Shown: in pieces, positions 58,308 to 64,000 of the stretch
Layout: every line of letters starts with the position of its first letter
Position numbering within the stretch: position 1 is the stretch's first letter
Translations under genes and position numbers: made by a program
The notes under the pieces: generated by a model
The model's database searches: none
What the model saw: only the letters and a program-made list of their open reading frames with translations
Told to the model about the DNA's origin: nothing
From: Bemisia tabaci
Taxonomy: Eukaryota; Arthropoda; Insecta; Hemiptera; Aleyrodidae
Assembly (NCBI RefSeq): GCF_918797505.1
Contig: NC_092794.1
Span: 35,640,122-35,704,121, forward strand
Direction: 5' to 3'
DNA length: 64,000 bases

Positions 58308-59558
58308 CAGGGTTGCCACAAAAATTTGGAAATGATTTTCCCTGACTTTTCCAGGTTTTCCCTGACGAAAAATAGAGAAATTCCCTGACCTTTGAGAACG
58401 CGCGCCATGTTCGCACAGCCAAATATACACCTTGCTAGCTACCATCGCACAAATATAGCGGCTCATTTGAAACGCGCTTAAGCTAAGGAGTCAGAAATTA
58501 ATTGTAGAACATTTGGGAATACAAAAAGGGTTGTTAACATTTTCTTCCAATTTTGATGCTTTTGACTTTCTTGAGCAACCCAATTATTGTTTTAGAAATG
58601 AAAACTTTTGAACGATTGTTCTTTTGAAGAAAAAAAAAGGGTCTTCCCTGGTGTTCGTTTCGCTAGTTATTTCTCCCTTCCCAGGATTTTTCAAACACCT
58701 ATTTTTAAAGTGAGCTTCAAACAGTTTATTTTTTCAAGAACTTTGATGCTTTGCGTTTGCAATAATCTTAGACACTCGAATTACTTTAAAGAAGAAAATT
58801 AAACGGTTAGTGGTTAGTCATCGGTAGTAGTTGAAATTTCAAAAATACACATAGGCGTAGCTAAGTCATTTTGCTGGGGGGGGCCCGGCCCCCCACCACC
58901 GGGGGTCTGAGGGGTATGGAATACCCTCCAGGTCAGTGGGGGGTCCGGGGGGCCTCCGCCGGAAAACTTTTGAAATTTTAACTCTATTTGAGCGCATCTC
59001 GAGGCACTTGTGGCGCGAATCTTCCTTCAATTTCTGCCTGAAAATTACCCAGTTTTATGCAATTTCAGGTGAAAATACGTTGAAATTGTTGCATTCAACA
59101 GGTTATTCTATTTATAGGCATCATCTCATGGGCCACAGCGACAGAAACTTATCGTAGAAGAAGGTGTTTTTGCACCATCCAGAATTTCTGGGGGGGCCAG
59201 ATGATACTATTTTCAATTCTGGGGGGCCAGGCCCCCCCTGGCCTCCCCTTCCTACGCCTCTGAAAATCCACACAAAAACTGGGCATTCCAATTTGCGTTG
59301 CTTGTTGCGTTGGCGACCAAATACGGCTGCATAATTTAACTCTTGAATGCATCGCGAGATATGCCACTTCATCGCAATTTATATTGCGTTCAAAGCCGAA
59401 AAAAGAAAGATTGTAAGCCACTCGTGAAAATTGTCAATTTTTCCCTGACTTTTAGCTGTTTTTGGTCCAATTCCCTGACTTTTCCAGGTTTTCCAGAGCA
59501 CTTTTTTCCCCCTGACTTTTCCAGGTTTTCCCTGAATTCCCTGACCGTGGCAACCCTG
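58308..59558. mobile_element. 1.25-kb hAT-like element (CAGGGTTGCCA ends)
   Basis: Ends CAGGGTTGCCAC and GTGGCAACCCTG, with CCCTGACTTTTCCAGG phrases inside each end. Flanked by ACTATC on both sides (58302-58307, 59559-59564), while the uninterrupted mirror arm has one copy (complement at 51587-51592). The 6-bp duplication is shorter than the usual 8 bp of hAT. Carries the nested element 58850-59262. Confidence 0.88.
58850..59262. mobile_element. 413-bp nested hAT-like MITE
   Basis: Ends CATAGGCGTAG and inverse CTACGCCTCTG followed by G/C tracts; flanks AAAATACA (58842-58849) and AAAATCCA (59263-59270) are an 8-bp duplication with one change. The interior shares one ~142-bp module with the tandem repeat in 55310-56255. 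Confidence 0.75.
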
Positions 59559-60226
59559 ACTATCGATTAGACAACTGTTCATTCAATTTTTGAAGATAGC
59601 TTTTTTGGGTATTTGCGGATTTGTAAAATTTGTCGAATTTAAAAATCGAAAAATTGGCAATAATGCATGTTAAAATTAATGCGACATTAAAAACATGGTC
59701 ATTTCGTAAAAGTGCGCAATTTTTAGAGAATTTTCGTTAAAACCGCAACTTCATAGCTCAATTTTAATGCCACTTACGGAATTTGCCTGTTTTCAACTTG
59801 GCAACGCTGTAGCGCGCAGAAAAAATTTCGGGTGAACTTGCCAACGCCGGAAAAAGGCGTGTCTTGTGATAGGGAACAACATATCCAACTCCGGGCAAAA
59901 TCCAAGAGGGGGGCAAAATCGCCGATTATGTACAACCCTCTTTGGATCAATATTACAACCATTTTAAATGGTGCCACAGGTCAGTTTGGTGATGAAGTTC
60001 TGTTATTTTGGATTAGACTCCAATTTCGTACAAAAAACTCGATTTTACGCTGAAATCGTGTGTTCACAAGAAAAGTGCCAAAGAACTCAAGTTGTAGAGG
60101 ATGAAATTTTACTCTAGGAAGACGTCTTTGTAAACAAAAAATATAAAAATTGAACTAGATAAACTCACCTCGGTATTTATTTTTTTGGTCCTCAGAACTT
60201 CTGAGGTCTTAGTAAGTAACGGTATA

Positions 60227-60612
60227 TGGGTCATTCCACGTCAACTGTGCCAGGCTCGGAACCCGACCCCCCCCTCCCGATTTGGCTGAAAACGTATTAA
60301 TTAACGGCTATGTATTAATCCACCAAACCTTTAAAACATGTGTCTAAACCAATTTTTATGTAGATTCTAAATCTGCCGTCGAAATTGAGCTAAAAATTAT
60401 TTAAATGACTGTAATTTTGGGTTATATAAAATTTACTATCTTTTCGCCATTAAATGTTCAAATTGAATTATCTAAACAAGTCTCTCCGATTTATGATTTT
60501 TTTTTTTTTTTTGAACTTCAACCCTAGGATATATACTTTTGGTTGATTTACTTTTTTCACTGACTATCGGACGGTTAGGGGCCTAAAAAAATTCAAATAG
60601 GCCAAAAAATAA
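60227..60612 (+). mobile_element. Diverged fragment of the 5.6-kb palindrome family
   Basis: Starts TGGGTCATTCCACGTCAACT after TA and follows 3169-3640 and part of 4650-4710 with about 20% differences and deletions. It passes the site where family A inserted in the other copy without interruption. Only one arm end is present. Confidence 0.8.
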
Positions 60613-62929
60613 GGTCAAAGGCCAAGAAAGCCTACTCTAAAGTACCCGGAGAAGTAGAAGAAAAATGGCATTACATGTACCCGGGGAGAAGTCAGAAAGC
60701 GACGAGCCCACAGTTTACGCACGAAATATGGCCGGAGAAAAATAGTCAGGGTAGAGGACGAAAGTAAAGGGGGAAAACGCATGATCACAATGCCAAGGTG
60801 AAAGAAAGGAGTGACCGGCTGTCGCGATCCAGCGTGAGCGGACTGGCAGTTAGAGGAAAGAATCCGGGGGTAAAGTCCAGTGCCTCTGCGGGCAAAAGCG
60901 CAGCCGATCCAGATCAATTCGATTGGAAGCCCCATGAACGTCTTTCGAGGACGGCAATCGAGATCGGGTTTTAATTCCCTCCTATCTTATGAGGGGATGG
61001 CAATCCAGCCAGAAATTATATCCCATCTCGGGAACTAACCAGTTGGCCCGCGCTATTGCCTCTCGTTCTTCAAACGAGTACAATAATCGCCCCATTCGCC
61101 TCTGAGTTTGGGATTCGGGATTCGGGATCCGAAATTCTTTTACCTGCTCAGGCCTCTTGATCGAGTATAGCGATCGAAAAGCGACGCTTGATCGTTCGCG
61201 AAATCGGAGGGCAATCAAATTAATTTCAATTCCCTCTCGACCCCTGATAAAAACTTCCCTAGAAACTTATTAATCGCATCAGATGATTTAATTATTTCCG
61301 AAGTATCAAAGCATGTCACGAAAGTGAAGTTATGTTTACAATCTTATCTGGGATACATATAAGTCTTTATTTCATGGTAAAACTCTCTTAGAATGTAGTT
61401 CTAGTTCCTTTATTCCCAGAAACTATCTGCCGTGCATGACGTAGCTTTCTGCATCTAATTCATTGGATATTGGATCCTTTGATTCAACTTTTTTGCATGA
61501 AATGCGTCTCGCTCAGCTGCGCTAGCTGACTAGCTGAGGCATCTCATTTGAACATTTTTACTTGTTTAAATCTGCCTGCTGATAAGTAAATTAGTTGAAA
61601 ATACCATCAATTTTATATTAGATGAGTAAGATTCTTCACCAAGCACCAGCTATGAGCCGTTGGAGGTCCTTAATCACCTGCCCGGTTGAGGAGTTACCCC
61701 CTCCGATTAATCCAGTGCCTGTTTGGATGAATGTATGGTATTTTGATAATTTCTTATAACTAATGATGCAAAGAGTGTATACAAAAACTATTCAGTTATG
61801 ATATCCGGGGCAAAAATTTCAGTCAGTAGTTTCCATCATATTTGTAAAACTTCCTATGAGAGGGAGCTGTTGCAGTAAGCGGAATGCAGATCAGGAATAC
61901 CTCACTCATACATCCTATTCACTGAAATAATGGGACAAAAGGTCATCATTCAGCATCAAGTAATGGATACAAACTTGGTTTTACACAATATATCCAATAC
62001 ATGCGTTCATATATTTGAGCAAAAACGGATAAATAGCATTGACTTGACCAGCGAAAACCCCTAGAGAGAGATATAACCTTACTTTCGGGACTTCCATAGC
62101 TGTATTAAACTTTAATACAAAGACATAAAGAAGGAGTGCCCGTATCTAAAAGCACGAGGAAAAAGTGAAGCCTGGTTTGGCGCAGGGTGCTTGTGTGAGT
62201 GTGTAAATGAGCGCGGGAATCCATGGCGGCAAACGGAAATTTGATTTGAACTTGTCCTCTTGATTTTTCCACATTTCTTCTTCGAAACGTATTTTAAATG
62301 CCTAAAACGAATATTTAAAGAAAGTTAGGACTGCGCCCTATTATAATACACCTAATTTTGCTCGGTAACAGGCAGTAATCTCAGATAAAGTTAGTTTTTC
62401 TTCTGCTCATGGTGGTTCTGCAGGTTTAAACAGGCCGTTACAGTTCTAGATGCCCGTTACTCCCAAATGAAATTAATCGGTCGACGACGGACCGAAGCTA
62501 ACCCAAAGTTATACAAATATGAGTGGGTAAGTGAATTTGGGCAAAAATCAACCTAGAATACTTTGTTTCCGCAATTTTATTTAGTTCCCGCCCTACATTT
62601 GAATTTCAAACTTGTCCCGATTTCGCCGCCAATCCTCTAGCCAATAGTAGAGGTGGTTGAAAAGAAGCTTCATTTTTTGCTTTTAGCCCTCCGTCTTTAT
62701 GTCTTTGCTTTCATATGATGCGATTTTAAAACATTCGTTTATGCAGTTGCAAAGTGGAAGATGTGAAGAGCTGTCTAAAACGACTTTAGATTCCTTAAAC
62801 TGCGAAAAATCTATGTAACTGAAAAAAAACTATTTATATCTACCATTTTCACAAACAAAAAACTTAAAAAAATCTCTTTAAAATTTTGTAAAGTCTCATT
62901 ACCGTTAAGCAACGTCGCTAAATACTTAG
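60613..62929. other. No gene recognised
   Basis: Two minus-strand open frames (60615-60935 and 60982-61218) lie in a GC-richer stretch but show no known domain or splice structure. The rest is AT-rich and featureless apart from scattered short repeats. Confidence 0.4.
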
Positions 62930-63046
62930 CTCAAAAAGAAAGAGTGTAACTTTAAAAAATTCAGACTAAACTGGCTATTGGGAAAGAAGTCCTCCCTCTC
63001 CTTAGACGGTAAGATTCTAATTTACAAACAAATCATAAACAACTCA
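62930..63046 (+). pseudogene. Jockey-type LINE reverse transcriptase scrap
   Basis: Thirty-nine codons read LKKKECNFKKFRLNWLLGKK then SSLSLDGKILIYKQIINNS. This fits the thumb region after the RT active site in Jockey-clade LINEs, where a KKK...LNxxxRKLYWLxGRxSKLSLxNKLLxYK pattern is typical. It is bounded by a stop upstream and by PLE sequence directly downstream, so it is a truncated remnant. Confidence 0.7.
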
Positions 63047-63055
63047 GAAAGTTAA

Positions 63056-63390
63056 GTCACAGGTCGAAGTGTCGTCAAAAGGTTATTTCAGTTAAAAATA
63101 TGTTTGATGTCAGCGAGATTGTGAAAATGCCGGAAGCATCTGGTCTCCCTGAAAAGTTAGATCGAAATTTCAGAGCTGCAGGTTTTCAAGCTATTTATGA
63201 AAACCGGTTTAATAACAAATCATTGTTCACTAGACTGAAGAGTAAAGACCCTGTTGAAAAAGTATCAAACATAATTTACCAACTGCAGTGCAAGGATTGT
63301 GAGGGCTCTTATGTGGGTCAAAGTAAAAGGTATCTCAAAGAACAGATTAAATCACATATGTATGATAAGAATGTACACTGGCACGCTTGA
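63056..63390 (+). pseudogene. Penelope-like GIY-YIG endonuclease fragment
   Basis: The open frame leads to LPEKLDRNFRAAGFQ, then KDPVEKVSNIIYQLQCKDC and GSYVGQSKRYLKEQIKSH. This is the end of the PLE reverse transcriptase C-terminal region followed by the GIY-YIG endonuclease start: the xYxLxC-x2-C linker, YVGQS in place of YIGQT and an RxLxxRIxxH-like helix. It stops at HWHA, so the catalytic Glu and the last third of the domain are missing. Confidence 0.82.
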
Positions 63391-63523
63391 CTGTTTTCCT
63401 ATATAATTTTATAATTTCAGCAATAGTTGTATTTTTCATTTTTGCAACCATGTATTTGCTTGTTCGTCTTGTCTCGGTCCTTTTTATTGAAGTGGTCTTT
63501 GTAATAGTTTTGATTGTTTTGTT

Positions 63524-63576
63524 AATTATCCACCGATGAAGACATATGTGCAATGTCGGAACGTCTGGTGCGTAAT
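63524..63576 (+). ncRNA. Degenerate hammerhead-ribozyme-like motif
   Basis: CCGATGA (63533-63539, expected CTGATGA) is followed by a GACAT/ATGTC stem (63541-63545 with 63553-63557) and GGAACGTC (63558-63565, expected GAAACGTC). Stem I pairs CCA (63530-63532) with TGG (63566-63568) and, across an internal loop, AATTA (63524-63528) with TAATT. It lies about 140 bp downstream of the GIY-YIG fragment, the usual place for the PLE hammerhead. Two core substitutions make activity unlikely. Confidence 0.5.
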
Positions 63577-63599
63577 TTTGGAATTTTCCATCTTGTTAA

Positions 63600-64000
63600 C
63601 AATAAAATCTTGGAATTTTTTAAAAAAATTCCCTGGTTTTATTGCCGTAGTACAATTCTATTTGCTTATTTGCTTTGGATGATTGTTATGCATTTATGAA
63701 AAAATGCCAATACTCACTCTAATATATATTCCGGAGACAGTTCGGTCTGGCGGCCTTTAAGCAACCGATTTTGGCCACCAGACCTACTGATCCTTACTCA
63801 GGAGGATTTTCCGCGTAAAATGAGCCCAATAACAAGTGTGTTTGTTGTATTATACAAAATAAACTACTTATAAACCATGCATTGTACTTCATAGTACATT
63901 GATTAAATGGCAGTAATAGCAGCCTGCCAGGCCACAGCTACCCCCCCCCCCCCCCACCAAGCACCAAAAAATACAGCAACAGAAGTAATAGCATCAAATT
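63600..64000. other. No gene recognised at right edge
   Basis: AT-rich sequence with a poly(C) run at about 63942-63956. Confidence 0.4.

Larger units (their letters stand above)
51208..59943. mobile_element. 8.7-kb multilayer palindrome
   Basis: The outer ends pair from AAAGAGGGTTATAC (51208) and its partner ending at 59943. Matching blocks run inward: 51208-51831 with 58070-58307 plus 59565-59943; 52871-53108 with 57826-58060; 53815-54561 with 57035-57790; 56537-56645 with 56940-57050. Everything that breaks the mirror is a later insertion (51832-52870, 53110-53810, 54562-56536, 58308-59558). With these removed each arm is about 1.7-1.8 kb. No transposase and no certain target duplication for the outer element. 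Confidence 0.88.

Noticed and set aside
1176..60000. CRISPR array or prokaryotic defence island
   Set aside because: No regularly spaced short direct repeats with unique spacers and no cas-like frames; repeats are inverted and long, and the host has spliced animal exons.

Overview
This is eukaryotic, almost certainly arthropod, DNA that is AT-rich, intron-bearing and saturated with transposons. No bacterial gene, operon, rRNA or CRISPR array is visible. The evidence for an animal host is two spliced exons of a NOMO (Nodal modulator) gene on the minus strand at 38951-39050 and 34286-34414, an arthropod-style I/R1-group LINE, a Jockey-type LINE scrap and pieces of Penelope-like retroelements (PLEs). 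I cannot name the species; an insect, perhaps a hemipteran, is a guess. Most open frames in the window are by-products of inverted repeats and are not annotated as genes.

Layout. 1-1175: unassigned DNA with a 45-bp minisatellite. 1176-10779: a nest of fold-back elements. A ~1-kb hairpin element (family A) is split by an 8.8-kb palindromic element (3-bp duplication GAA); that element contains a 5.6-kb palindromic element (TA duplication), which contains a second, intact 997-bp family A copy. 10772-12298: another palindrome enclosing family B. 12300-12990: PLE debris with a hammerhead-like motif. 14426-22791: a very large inverted repeat with two equal arms of 2,403 bp that look about 99.9% identical; its 3.56-kb spacer and inner arm ends hold family C and three further palindromes. 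22792-29240: tandem copies of the same modules, a SINE-like head, a third family A copy and a 160-bp inverted repeat with GC-rich micro-hairpins in its spacer.

29300-40500 is the least repetitive part and carries the NOMO exons. The intron between them holds a 617-bp inverted-repeat element and a 2.0-kb hAT-like hairpin with a perfect 8-bp target duplication. Just left of the gene part, 32836-33840 is a retroelement-like composite with an inverted pair of hammerhead-ribozyme-like motifs. 40888-49017 is a degenerate I/R1-group LINE with target-site duplication and poly(A), inserted inside an older inverted repeat; its ORF1 is split by a 2.5-kb hAT-like palindrome with an 8-bp duplication and its endonuclease is mostly deleted. 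51208-59943 is a second multilayer palindrome with at least five nested elements, three of them with recognisable target duplications. 62930-63576 holds a Jockey scrap joined to a PLE GIY-YIG domain, followed by a degenerate hammerhead-like motif.

The unifying theme is that nearly every non-autonomous element here is a full-length hairpin rather than a linear element with short terminal repeats. Because the arms mirror each other, one arm often preserves the empty site of an insertion in the other, so insertion order and target duplications can be read directly from this single sequence.
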